A stretch of 64,000 bases of DNA from Candidula unifasciata (GCA_905116865.2 CAJHNH020004557.1:680036-744035); one strand, 5' to 3'. Positions 20,890-31,099 are shown, numbered from the stretch's first letter. Notes: generated from the letters alone by a model not told the origin. A program made the numbers and translations.

Positions 20890-21570
20890 ACGGACTGATT
20901 CAGCAGATGCTTATTTAATTTCAGATTGTTTGTACATTTCCTGATTTACCGGACATTAATTTAACTCCAGTTCTTTGTACACTTCCTGATTCACCAGATA
21001 CTAATTTAACCCTATTGTTTGTACACTTCCTGATTCACCAGATACTAATTTAACCCTATTGTTTGTACACTTCCTGATTCATCAAATACGATTTTAACCC
21101 TATCGTCAGTACACTTCCTGATTTGCCAGATTTTAATCTAACTTCAGTTGTTTGTACACTTCCTGATTCACCAGATATTAATTTATCCCCAGTTGTTTAT
21201 ACACTACCTGATTCACCGGACTCCAGTTGTTTGTACACTTCCTGATTCACCATGTATCTACTAGTTTAACCCCAGTTGTTTGTGCACTTCATGATTCACC
21301 AGATACTGATTTAACCCCATTTGTTTGTACACTCCCTGATTCCCGGTACAGTTTAACCCCAGTTGTTTGTCTGCTTCATGATTCACAAGGAATCTACAAA
21401 TTTAACCCAGGTTATTTGTACACTTCCTGATTCACCATGTATCTACTAATGTAACACCAACTGTACATAGTTATTCACCATATACCTAGTAATTTAACTT
21501 TAATTGCTCAAGTTTTCTGATTCACCAGATATAAACTAATTCAACACCCATTAGTTGTTCGCTTCCTAAT
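20890..21570 (+). repeat. Decayed ~45-bp satellite, right block
   Basis: TGTACACTTCCTGATTCACC, then AGATACTAATTTAACCCC and AGTTGTT units, more diverged than the left block. It is the same family as 18740-19435, now split by about 1.45 kb including the RNase H LINE segment. Confidence 0.85.
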
Positions 21571-22480
21571 TCACCAGCTGCGCCGCCCCTTCCCAATTTA
21601 AACCTATTGTGTCCCCAGGTGCATCATGTCATTGGTAGTATAGCTTTTCCCAAGAATTATATCTGTAAATGGGCATTTAATCAGCACCAGTGCAGCCATC
21701 TGTTGTAAGTTCCCAAGTTGTAATCAATGGGCCGGCTATTCCTCACATAAAGGGACTGAATGATGACAAATGGATGATCACTAATCTCGTATTTTTAATG
21801 GGTGTAACAATATGTCTAAATATTAAGACCCGGAGTTTTATAAGGACATCAAATATTTGGAAAGCCAGACTAAATCTAAGAAAATGTGGATTGGCTAGGC
21901 GTTAAGAAAAGTCTTCCACAATAAAAACATCATATTTACGGACCATCGTTTGCACATCATATGTTTAATATGCTTAACCACTGCAAATATTGTCCTTCTT
22001 GAGCCTATGTCTCTTCAGATGTTCTGTTTCCATACAACACTGCCACGAATTCACTTCATTATCTGTATCATTCATGCCCAGCTTACATCCATCTTTATAC
22101 CGGGACCGATCGCTAAATCTGTAATTCACCATAGATGATGTCATTAGCTACTCCTCTGCTATTCTTCATTCTGCATACATGTCCTAGTCAAGTGAGTCTT
22201 CAAAGACTGGGCATTAGGAAAACTGTTCGCATGCCTGCTCTTTTCAACAATCTCAGTATTTTGTCTTGCTAATTAGAGCCAAATATTGTTCTTAGGTATT
22301 GCATGTAATTTTTTTCATAATATATTTATTACATTACATTGAACTGGGTTTTGAGGGTGGTTTCTGATATTGTTCTGAATAAATGTGACATTGTAGTTAA
22401 ATGTTTGTTTGAGAACTTGTTTTAATAATGTGGCCACCAAGTACGTTCCCGTTTGGCATGCCCTGTTTGGGACAGTAAAA
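21570..22480. other. No gene recognised
   Basis: Two short plus frames (21690-21905, 21950-22138) have no recognisable domain. Confidence 0.45.
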
Positions 22481-22577
22481 AGAGTTTAAATTAAGCAGTT
22501 TTTGAATTCCGAATCTCCAGATGGAAACCGCGTTGATTTGTTGGAGTGTGTTTTTTCCCCAGCCGGTAGTCGACAAC

Positions 22578-22678
22578 CACAGGTCACAACCACAGGTCAC
22601 AACCACAGGTCACAACCACAAGTCACAACCACAGGTCACAACCACAAGTCACAACCACAGGTCACAACAACAGGTGTA
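22578..22678 (+). repeat. 12-bp minisatellite
   Basis: About eight units of AGGTCACAACCA. A G-rich stretch (GGGGATGGGG type) follows at 22695-22725. Confidence 0.92.
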
Positions 22679-22999
22679 AGAAAATTACAAAGGGTGGGGA
22701 TGGGGTGGGGATGGGGGGGTAGTGAGGAGCAGGCTGTAGTAACATAAAAGTCACATGCTTGATGTCACGTATAGATCGATGTGTTGTTATGAGGGTTCAC
22801 ACGCTTGCAACTATTATTCGCTGTTTAAATATTTGGTTATCAACATCTGGCGCGTTCTACACTTAGACAACGATTGCCACTAGTCCCTACCTCAGTGTAT
22901 GTAGTGTTTTTATTCTATAACTAACGTGTGTATCTTTATTATATAAAATATATTTCAGCGTACGTGAGTTTTTTCTACAGGTAATGATGTATGTGTCCC

Positions 23000-23290
23000 T
23001 TTTCTTCTTGTGCCGGCTGTAAACTCGGGCAGAAAGTTGTAATTGTTCGTCCCCTTGTGTACTTTGGTCTTACTACATGACAACAGCTGTGTGCGCACAT
23101 TCGTTACAGATCTGACTTATTTATACGCAGATTGTTGGTTTCTTACCTCTCAGGCAGATGCACTCAGACTTCGATGGAAACATCTCTAATTAGTCGCATT
23201 TTACGACAAGTTTGTTATGGGGCAGGGGTCTATCTTCCCCCCCCCCTCCCCCAGAATTGGACTCGTGAACCCACATGAAATGTAACTGTC
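23000..23290 (-). repeat. Dispersed repeat, family F
   Basis: TGCCGGCTGTAAACTCGGGC, TTACAGATCTGACTTATTT, CTCTCAGGCAGATGCACTC, then a pyrimidine run and CGTGAACCCACATG. Minus orientation. Confidence 0.7.
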
Positions 23291-23416
23291 TATGAAGTTA
23301 TTCTTGGGCCTTTTGGGGACTACATTTAGTGTGATCTCTATCAGTATGCAAGTCTGTTACCAAAAGCTCAAACTGTTAAGAAGAGAACTAGGGCGTCAGA
23401 ACCAGGGGACTTAAGG

Positions 23417-25216
23417 TACGTAAGCCAGTCCACGGCCAGCTCCAGATTTATAAGGCCGTACAACTTAATCGCGGAAATAGGTTACTGCAAGCGTTTCCAT
23501 GTTGCATTTTGTGACATTATAATATGCTTACAAACTTCTGTCTTCTGATTGTATTCGTATTACCAATCGACAAGCGGATATTGTAAAGTGGACATACAAG
23601 CTGTTAGATTACAGCAATTTTAATTGTAATTCACGGGAGACAGTCGTGTTGTGATGTGTGTGTCAGTGTCACTGTTTCTAGTCAGTAGTTCAGATTTTTT
23701 GGGAATTGGCTGTTTATTACTTTTCTACTTTAAATGTAGAAATCTTACTTTTAGGGATAATACAAACAGGTAATTTAGAAGCCATATCTGGAAAATATCG
23801 ACAGTTGTCAGGTGCAAACTATCTTGTGTGTGAAGAAAACTATTGTTTTCATATTGACTGTGCATAAATGATGCAACCACACTGTGGATAATTTGTGTCA
23901 AGATATTTCGGAGCTCTATGTAAGTGGATGACAATAATATTTAATTTACTAACTAACCTCTCACAGCAAGTCACTCTTTGCCTCTTTACTAATTGTTGAC
24001 TAACAGTATAATTATATGTTGTAGCAGTACACTAATAATATTAATCCTTAACTATTTGACTTATGCTTCGCGAACACTGGCTGTAAACTCCTGCGGAAAC
24101 TTCTGGTAGATCATCCACTTCTTTTGCATATTTGCAGTTCTACTGTCTTTGTTAATTTTTGTAAACTGGCTTTTGCTTTGCTTCGCGAACACTAGCTGTT
24201 AATTCTTGCGGAAACTTCTGGTTGCTCATCTTCTTTTGCATATTTGCAGTTCTACGGTCTGTGTTAATTTTTGTAAACTGGCTTTTGCTTTGCTTTGCGA
24301 ACACTGGCTGTAAACACTTGCGGAAACTTCTGGTTGCTCATCTTCTTTTGCATATTTGCAGTTCTACGGTCTGTGTTGATTTTTGTGAACTGGCTTTTGC
24401 TTTGCTTCGCGAACACTGGCTGTAAGCTCTTGCGGAAACTTCTGGCTGTTCATCCACTTCCTATGCATATTTGTTACCAAAAAATTCGCAATGATAAGAA
24501 ATTGATTTCATCCAGCAAGATGAAACTGGAAAAATTTGTTTGTGCTGTTTGTACCTTGAGGATACATATTTAGTAGTGCTATAAGTACTGTTAAGAAAAC
24601 TACTCTGGGTGAAAAAAGTATTGCACATATCAATTTCCTACTGATTGTACTTGTGTACTAATTATTAAATAACAGTATAATTATATATTGTAGTAGTCTA
24701 CTAATAATAATAATAATAACCATCAATCATTTATATTTATGTTATGTATGACATGTGTATGTTTCATAGCAGTATTTGTATGCGCTAAATTTGATAAAGT
24801 ACAAATGTCACCCCTCCTCTCCCCCACCCCACCCCACCCCTCTCGCTCCTCTGATGCAGCAATACCCTTTTAGAATCAAAGAGTTAGCACTATTTCTTTA
24901 CTTTTGCTGGAACAACTTTTAGTTTACATCTAAACCTTATTGATGTCTATGTTCATGTTGACTGCAGCAAAAGCATTTTCGTTTGTCTGTAAGAGTCTTT
25001 ATTGTTATACTTAATTGGGACACTTATTTACCTTAAAAATGAGGTATAGTTCTAAAAAATTTCGAAAATTATTGAAACTGTAGTTTAATTTGTGTATACA
25101 TCTCCTCGATAAAAACTGTGGACGCAGTGGGTCTCAATTCTTGCACAAAAACGGGAATTCCCGTTTGAGCTGTACGGCCTTATAAATCTGGAGCTGGCCG
25201 TGGCCAGTCTTAGCTA
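23417..25216. mobile_element. Candidate non-autonomous element bounded by ~40-bp inverted repeats
   Basis: Left end (23421-23463): CACGGCCAGCTCCAGATTTA followed by TAAGGCCGTACA. The exact reverse complement occurs at about 25168-25207. The enclosed 1.8 kb has no transposase-like frame. It holds a 113-bp tandem repeat (24066-24460) and a flanking direct repeat (TAACAGTATAATTATAT at about 24002 and 24668). Superfamily and exact ends are not resolved. Confidence 0.55.
24066..24462 (+). repeat. ~113-bp tandem repeat (about 3.5 units)
   Basis: Each unit has GCGAACACTGGCTGTAAAC, TTGCGGAAACTTCTGGTTG, then TTTTGCATATTTGCAGTTCT and AAACTGGCTTTTGCTTTGC. The first half resembles the terminus of family F in reverse orientation. 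Two short Leu/Phe-rich frames over it are artefacts. Confidence 0.9.
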
Positions 25217-25224
25217 TTTTAATG

Positions 25225-25395
25225 GTACGACCGTACATGTGAAGCTTGCGTCGGCGTCTGTTGCTTACGTGCTGCGAACGCTCTTTGTAATGCCAAGGTG
25301 CCGACTTCGATCCCCGCTGCGGGCGATTGGCGGCAAAACGACTTGCGTTCGTTTTAGATGGAGTTAGTTCTGCAACGTCTTATAAAGGATACGCA
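25225..25395 (+). repeat. SINE-like copy, family D
   Basis: GCGAACGCTCTTTGTAATGC, then GACTTCGATCCCCGCTGCG (B-box-like), ending TTAGTTCTGCAACGTCTTAT and AAAGGATACGCAA. Same family as 28.7, 33.1 and 51.75 kb. Confidence 0.7.
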
Positions 25396-25429
25396 AAACA
25401 AAAACAAAATTTTACATTTCTCACAGTGT

Positions 25430-25650
25430 GTATGTCAGATAGATAAGCCCACAAACATCCGAGCACCTTCTGCAGGCCTGCCCGCTATATTTACGGACAT
25501 GAAGAGAAGCCTGACCTCAGGAGCAAAGTGTACAGAGCAAGCTATGGGCAGCTACAAAAGACCAGCAACTAGCATGCGAATTTATAGAGACATCCAGCCT
25601 GGCGATCTGACCTGAGCATACGAAACCGAACGCTAAAGAAGAATCTAGCG
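25430..25650 (+). mobile_element. LINE C-terminal tail fragment
   Basis: Reads CATCCGAGCACCTTCTGCAG, equivalent to a SEHLLQACPLY motif across a frame break, and ends TACGAAACCGAACGCTAAAG with AAGAA. A relative with the same end and (GAA)n lies on the minus strand at 61.6-61.8 kb. Confidence 0.55.
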
Positions 25651-25879
25651 AAAACGTACGAGGAGAAGTCAATAAGTAACTTGCAAATGGTCATGGGATA
25701 GCAGTAAAATGTAGATGGTGGTTTCTAAAGGTGTCATTAGGTGACAGCAACAACGAACTTTATTTCGTTAGGTGGCGTTAGGTGTTGCATGCGCATCCGC
25801 AACACAGAAACAAAATGGGGACTAACTTACGGAGTGTATCCTCAAAGAACAACGTGCTGTTGTCCGGCTTTTTTTTCGG

Positions 25880-26200
25880 CAAAAAGGGCTCCTGCCAAGG
25901 ACATTAAAAAGGAAATGCTTTCTGCCTATGCTGATAAATGTTTATCCCGTAAAGTGGTGCAAAGCTGAAAGTTTCATGGTATCAGTCTGAGCCTGCTGAC
26001 TAGAGGAGCACTACTCCTTCATGATTATGCCAGACCACATACGACTGAGGTAGTTCAGAGGAAATTTACAATCTAGGGTGGGAATTTCTGAAACATCCAC
26101 CTTACAGCCCCGACAGCTCCAAGCGATTTCCAACTTTTTGGTCCACTGAAAACCCACCTGGGCGGGAAACATTTCCCGAATGGCGTAGAAGTTGAAAAGC
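25880..26200 (+). pseudogene. Mariner-type transposase fossil
   Basis: Two conserved blocks of an IS630/Tc1/mariner transposase are visible. The first is an N-terminal helix-turn-helix part at about 25890-25965 (DIKKEMLSAYADKCLSRKVV). The second, a short distance on, is at about 26010-26160, with LLHDYARPHTTEVVQ and HPPYSPDSS-like residues, the latter only readable across frame breaks. Most of the catalytic core between them is missing. An inactive, internally deleted copy. Confidence 0.7.
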
Positions 26201-26204
26201 TTAA

Positions 26205-26340
26205 TTATCTCATCTGTTGCTCTTTAATAAACTGCATAACTGATTTCAGTCCTTGTCTTTTTATTTCTTCATTTGAATTTTACCTCTTCTTGTTACTCCA
26301 GAAGCTCTTCTAAGCCATCTAATCTGTATTATTATGATTC
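26205..26340 (-). mobile_element. LINE fragment (RT C-terminal region)
   Basis: The minus strand reads NEEIKRQ- and KSVMQFIKEQQMR-like residues, equivalent to the KPVLQVIKEQQMKWFGH region of the LINE at 42.6 kb. It ends 170 bases upstream of the fucosyltransferase copy 2 start. Confidence 0.55.
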
Positions 26341-26508
26341 GTTCTCTTTAGTTGAAGAGAGAGTCAATGTGGATTTTAGTAACTGGCCTGTTTAAAAGAA
26401 CATATCGGTCTAGACAAGAAACTTCTACTCCTGATGGGAAAGAAGACAATGTCTCTACTTTTAGTGTACTGTCGGTTTAATCACTGAAAATTCACTTTAG
26501 GTTTCAGA

Positions 26509-27127
26509 ATGCCAGCTCTGTGTCTGCAGCAGAAAGCAATAATGATGTCCGTGATCATATTGTCCACGGTGTCCGTCAATGTCTATGTGTTCTACGTGGA
26601 AGTGGCCGCCTTCTCTCACGTACTGTACAGGACATTGGTCAATGCCAGAATCGCAGTATACCACTACATTAATGTCAGAAATGTGTCTGACGCCTGGAGA
26701 ACTGGACAGGCCACCCATAGATTTCAGCTGATAGGACATGGTTTAAATATTGTTGAACTAGCCAGTTCCGCTACAGCAGCGATGTTTGATAGTGCCCTTG
26801 GTGAAGAATCGTCTTTTACAGAATGTCCATTGCCTTCTACAAACGACGTTTTGCCTCAGAACTCCAATTATATTAATCGCACATTCCATGTGGCTTTTCT
26901 GCAGCGGTCGCAATGGTTAAACAAGGATGTGTTTAACTTCTCCAGTTGCAAGTTTACCAACTGTCATTTTCACGGTTTTAACGTGACAGCAACGACGGAT
27001 GTTGTTATAGTAGACGCCGACTACCTGACGGCCAAACAGAAATTACCGACTAAACATTGGAAACATCAGCTTTATATCCTTGCCGTGAGGGAATCTGCCA
27101 TCCATACAGTGTCCCGTTTGCTCATAA
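26509..27127 (+). CDS. fucosyltransferase copy 2, coding exon 1
   Basis: ATG follows a plausible acceptor (CACTTTAGGTTTCAG). The exon ends at CATAA before GTAGGT (27128), phase 1. It encodes the signal anchor, a stem, AFLQRSQWLNKDVF, a cysteine pair (SCKFTNC) and AVRESAIHT. The last replaces the family's W-x-ESP with R-ESA. Confidence 0.88.
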
Positions 27128-28436
27128 GTAGGTAATGCTGTTGTTCTGTTACATATCAATATCATTAAAACTAAACATTTGTGAAAGGCTCGCCTGCCGT
27201 TGAGTCTGCATGAATAAGACATAAAGAAATATGCACAGACATATCCATATACAAACAGAAGAAACGGATAAACGATCGAACGAGCTTTATATATATATAT
27301 ATATCGGTGAATAATTTGGCTTTTAGGTCGAAATAACATTGTGATCTTCAGACCTCACTCAGACAAGAAGGAAGACAAGCAGACAGACGGACTGATACGC
27401 AGTCTAAACACTTCAGACGACTACTATTCTTTAAATGGTAACACCCTCACACCCAGCTGACTTTGTTTTTTAAACGCTTTAAATTTAAATATGCCAATCA
27501 AAACTTGGCAGATATGTGGTCAATAGAGTAAGGTCGATTTACCGCCAATGACGTTTTATGGTATCAGTCAGAGGCCGGTTTTTACTAAAAACCCAGATTA
27601 CCTTTTTAAAATCCGCTTGGGTGAGGATTTGAACTATACCTTCAGGTACCAAGAAAACCCTCTAGCCACTAAATTGCGACGGTAACCCAATACATATTTG
27701 TTAACATTTTTAAAAATTGTAGATGAATGTGTGGGAACTAATCGGCTGACCCCAGTGCAATAAGGCTAAAGTTTCATCTGTGGTTTTTGGATGCTCTTCT
27801 AATCTTTTGATTCCCTGGCAGAAACCAGAACCTTGTGGAGCAGGCCGTTTAACATGACGTTGAGCTACCGACGAGACTCGGAGATGTGTGTACCGTACAC
27901 GTTCTGGTTTCATCCGAAACCCTTGGATCGTAGACCAGACTATTGTAGGTACTCTTGTAACCTAGTCATTGTTGACCTTCAAGTGTTGATCGCGTTACGA
28001 AAGGATGTTGAGTGTCTGGAGAACTTTGTGACAATCCAAAAGATTAGACGGTCTTAGAAACAGAGGTTATTGCCTTGCGAAAATGGTGACTGGACTGGAA
28101 GAGGGTTACGAACCATTATATCGAAGTAACGTATACAGAAAATTGATATCGTAGCTTCCAGCACATTCATTCAGCAGTAATCGCAAAGCTCCAATAAAAA
28201 TTGAGTCACTTGCATGCTGATTAAATATTCGTCGCCCTTCCTTTGAGTGACACCAAAAAGGAAGGCAGGCTGATGTATATGGGAATCATTTGTGTATGTA
28301 TGTAGGCATGTATGTATGCATGCATGTATGTATGTATTTATGTATGTATGCATGTATATAGTTGTATGTTTGTATTACGTATCTGCTGTGTGTGTAGTTG
28401 TATGTGTGTACGTAGGATATATTAATGTGTCTTTGC

Positions 28437-28515
<79 letters not shown>

Positions 28516-30524
28516 TTGCAGATGAAATCGCCAAAAATAAGACAAAGTCAGCAGTCTGGGTTGTCAGCCATTGCAAGGCATATTCTCTCAGAGACCAGTA
28601 TCTAAATGAAATACAAGTAAGCACCTTGATGCTCTTTAATGTTTGTGTTCTTGACTCTGTGACAATTATCCTCTATGTCGGTGCGCGGCTTAGCGTTGCG
28701 AAAATGTATCGTAAATTCGAGATAACAGATTCGATTCCAGCTACGGGCGATTAGGCAGCGAACCACTTTGCGATGGTTTCGTTCGATAGCTGTATCAAGA
28801 GCTGACTGTTCAGTGCAATGGCAAGCTAAAAAGTTAGTTGCGTATCCTTTACAGGACGTTGCAGAACCAAACCCATCATTTTTTTCTTGGCTGTTGTGTT
28901 TTTTTAAGGCAATTTTACGTTCAGTAGTTTGCCATTGCAACTGCACGGTCAGCTCTCGGTACCGCTGTCGAAAGCAACATAAAACAAATCGTCCGCAGCA
29001 GGGATCGAACCCGGCACCCCGGCATTACGAAGCGCGTTCTCAACGCCTAAGCCACAGATGCCGACAATGGCAAACTACTGAACGTAAAATTACCTAGTAA
29101 AACCAAATAGCCAAACAGAATTGAGTTGGTAAGGGTAGGATGTCATGTTTCGCCATCTCACATGAACACCAGAATCACGGATCAGTTCAATGTTTTTGTC
29201 TGGCCTTATCCATCTCGCCAGGCTATCTAGGAACTTATCTCTTTGACTTCCTCTTGCTCTTTTTCCACCAATCTCGCCAGCTGTTACCAAGTTCTCGAGT
29301 ACATGCCTCTTCATAATATGTCCAGAAAATTTTGACTGTCCACATCTGATTGTTCTAGTAGAGAGGGTGCTGTGTGGTCTCGAGGCATGGATTCTGCATC
29401 GAGTGCTAGAGGTTCCGGGTTTAATCCCCGGTAAGGGCTGGGATTTTTTCACGTCGATTTGGGCCTCTAGTAATTCCCCCTGGTCTCTGGGTAGTGAGAT
29501 CGGACGCCCGTGTGCATTTATTTGCGCACGTAAAAAATCCATTGACAGTTGGAAATCGAAAGAGTAGCCTAACGGCGCTGCCCGGGCAAAATTTTGAGTT
29601 TAAAATCTACCCAAAGTATTTCAGGTGCTACAGAGTATGTGCACCGTGCTGAGCTTCTTGGGACTCAGACTTGAGTTAGAAGAAGAACGGAGCACTTATG
29701 GGTTACTACCCGTCTGCCATGATGTTGATATTTTGATCAAACCTTGTTTCTAGTAAGTTTACCTACCACCACTTTCATCTGTTTCATAATGACCGCTGCG
29801 TTTGTTTTTCCATCCTTCCATATTCTTTGCAGTATTTTCAGAAACCACACCCCTGCCGGAAGCAAAATGGGTATTTTTTTTATTTTTTACTTTGTTCATT
29901 ATCCATGACTCACATATACATACCAACAAAGGTTCTACCTAAGACTTTAACACTCTTGTTTCTCGCTTGTGATAACAATGAATATTAATGAAAATGTTGA
30001 GTTGTATGTTCATAATACTATTGTTTTAACACATGCTTTCTTTTCAGAAGTACGTTGATGTGGACATATTTGATAAATGTGGAAAGACAATGTCTATAGG
30101 GAGCCGTTCTCTAAGCGCGGATATGCTTATCTCTGACTACAAGTTTTATCTATCATTTGAAAACCTAGACTGCCGGGACTACATTACAGACGAGTTGTTC
30201 AAACTGTTTGATCCTGGAACCCATGTTATCCCCGTTGTCATGGGCGGCGCTGATAACATAAGACACTTTCCGAAGAACATTTACATTAACGCAGCTCATT
30301 TCAGCTCAGCCAGAAAGCTGGCTGGGTATTTGAAATACTTGGCTTCAGACCTGGAGACCTATAGCAAGTACCTGGAGCGTAAAGATCTTTACGAGAATAC
30401 AGCTATTGACGGTGTAAATACTGGGTGCGCTTTATGTGAGTTTCTGAACACAAACAAGCCCAAAATTTATGGCTTACATTCGTGGGCTGACTTTCTACGG
30501 TGTTACAATGCAAATGATACCTGA
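26509..30524 (+). CDS. alpha-1,3-fucosyltransferase-like (GT10), tandem copy 2, complete 4-exon coding region with altered motifs
   Basis: Coding exons 26509-27127, 27822-27944, 28522-28616 and 30048-30524 join in phases 1, 1, 0 to give 437 aa, the same architecture as the upstream paralogue. A hydrophobic signal anchor lies at about residues 11-29. Exon 2 carries MTLSYRRDSEMCVPY, close to the family consensus. Exon 3 carries EIAKNKTKSAVWVVSHC. Exon 4 carries YKFYLSFENLDCRDYITDE and PVVMGGADN, then a CALC pair. Two consensus positions are changed: TEK reads TDE, and the W-ESP segment reads VRESAIHT. By eye the terminal exons of the two copies are roughly half identical, so the duplication is old. 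There is no stop or frameshift, so it is probably a functional protein, but with altered or lost GDP-fucose use. An in-frame MM at residues 12-13 is an alternative start. Confidence 0.9.
27560..27690 (-). repeat. SINE-like copy, family C, head region
   Basis: CTCTAGCCACTAAATTGCGA in minus sense is a degenerate A-box head, with GAGGATTTGAACTATACC at the B-box position. Located in intron 1 of fucosyltransferase copy 2. Confidence 0.45.
27822..27944 (+). CDS. fucosyltransferase copy 2, coding exon 2
   Basis: Bounded by TTCCCTGGCAG and GTAGGT. It encodes LWSRPFNMTLSYRRDSEM, then VPYTFWFHPKPLDRRPDY, aligned one codon shorter than copy 1. It is better conserved against the GT10 consensus (YRRDS) than copy 1 here. 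Confidence 0.9.
28439..28510 (+). repeat. (TA)n microsatellite at splice acceptor
   Basis: About 36 TA units preceded by TATG-type repeats (28290-28400). It ends 11 bases upstream of fucosyltransferase copy 2 exon 3. Confidence 0.97.
28522..28616 (+). CDS. fucosyltransferase copy 2, coding exon 3
   Basis: Acceptor AAACTTTGCAG and donor GTAAGC. It encodes EIAKNKTKSAVWVVSHC and ends YLNEIQ. The (TA)n microsatellite at 28439-28510 ends 11 bases before the exon, so most of the usual pyrimidine tract position is occupied by TA repeats. Confidence 0.9.
28675..28850 (+). repeat. SINE-like copy, family D, plus orientation
   Basis: CGGCTTAGCGTTGCGAAAAT, then GATTCGATTCCAGCTACGGG (B-box-like), then the GTATCAAGAGC and GCAATGGCAA body. 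It directly adjoins an inverted copy. Confidence 0.7.
28835..29075 (-). repeat. SINE-like copy, family D, minus orientation
   Basis: Starts GCGTATCCTTTACAGGACGT and ends GGGATCGAACCCGGCACCCC (B-box in reverse), then CAACGCCTAAGCCACAGATG. It is head-out and tail-to-tail with the plus copy to its left. Confidence 0.75.
29365..29745 (+). repeat. SINE-like copy, family E, full length
   Basis: Head GTGTGGTCTCGAGGCATGG (A-box-like) and GGTTCCGGGTTTAATCCCCG (B-box-like). Body with TCTCTGGGTAGTGAGATCGG and CGGCGCTGCCCGGGC, then the end GCACTTATGGGTTACTACCC. About 370 bases. It matches 36530-36870 closely and lies in fucosyltransferase copy 2 intron 3. Confidence 0.8.
30048..30524 (+). CDS. fucosyltransferase copy 2, terminal coding exon
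   Basis: Acceptor CTTTCTTTTCAG; the exon ends at TGA. The 158 residues include KYVDVDI, FYLSFENLDCRDYITDE, PVVMGGADNIRHFP, KYLASDLETYSKYL and a CALC pair. The TEK motif of the FENS-TEK signature is TDE. ATTAAA near 30640 is the nearest polyadenylation-like hexamer. Confidence 0.92.
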   Translation, partial: KYVDVDIFDKCGKTMSIGSRSLSADMLISDYKFYLSFENLDCRDYITDELFKLFDPGTHVIPVVMGGADNIRHFPKNIYINAAHFSSARKLAGYLKYLASDLETYSKYLERKDLYENTAIDGVNTGCALCEFLNTNKPKIYGLHSWADFLRCYNANDT

Positions 30525-30744
30525 TCTAGTAGGCGCAGTCAACAAGCAGTCTGCTAGATATCTATACCTCGTTTCTAAACGCCGTGCCAACTAAACAAGC
30601 TCTAACAGTAGCAGCCAGTGCTGGTCTTAATAGAACTGTGTATTAAAGGTTGAACTTTAATCTATGACACACAATCATGACACAACCCTTCTTGGATGAT
30701 ATGTTACTTCGTTACCGTTTTGTGGTGTCCCCGTATTACTGTAA

Positions 30745-31005
30745 CGTAAAGCAAAGGTCCCTTTTCCACGCTTTATGTGTATAAGACATATAGGGCTAGA
30801 CCAATCGGCACAAGATGGGTGATGTGGTCAGCATCACGCCGACAGCCTTTACTTCCCCCCACTGCACCCGGTACCCACTCAAGGCTCAGTCAACCTGGGA
30901 GTCAAGGTCATTTTTGAAAAAAAAAAGTCTGGCTTCGTCAGGCAGCAAACCCACGACTTTCCTATCTATACGCGAGCGTCTAGCCGCTACACCACGGCGA
31001 CTCCC
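30745..31005 (-). repeat. SINE-like copy, family C
   Basis: GCAAACCCACGACTTTCCTA and TAGCCGCTACACCACGGCGA form the reverse tRNA-like head. The body has ACCAATCGGCACAAGATGGG and GGTACCCACTCAAGGCTC. Confidence 0.75.
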
Positions 31006-31099
31006 AGTATTTCAGTGCTGGACAGTTAAACTTGGTTTCTGGGATTTGTAACTGTTGGATTCTTATCCTTGAGATGTCAATCCTACAGACTGCAAGTAA

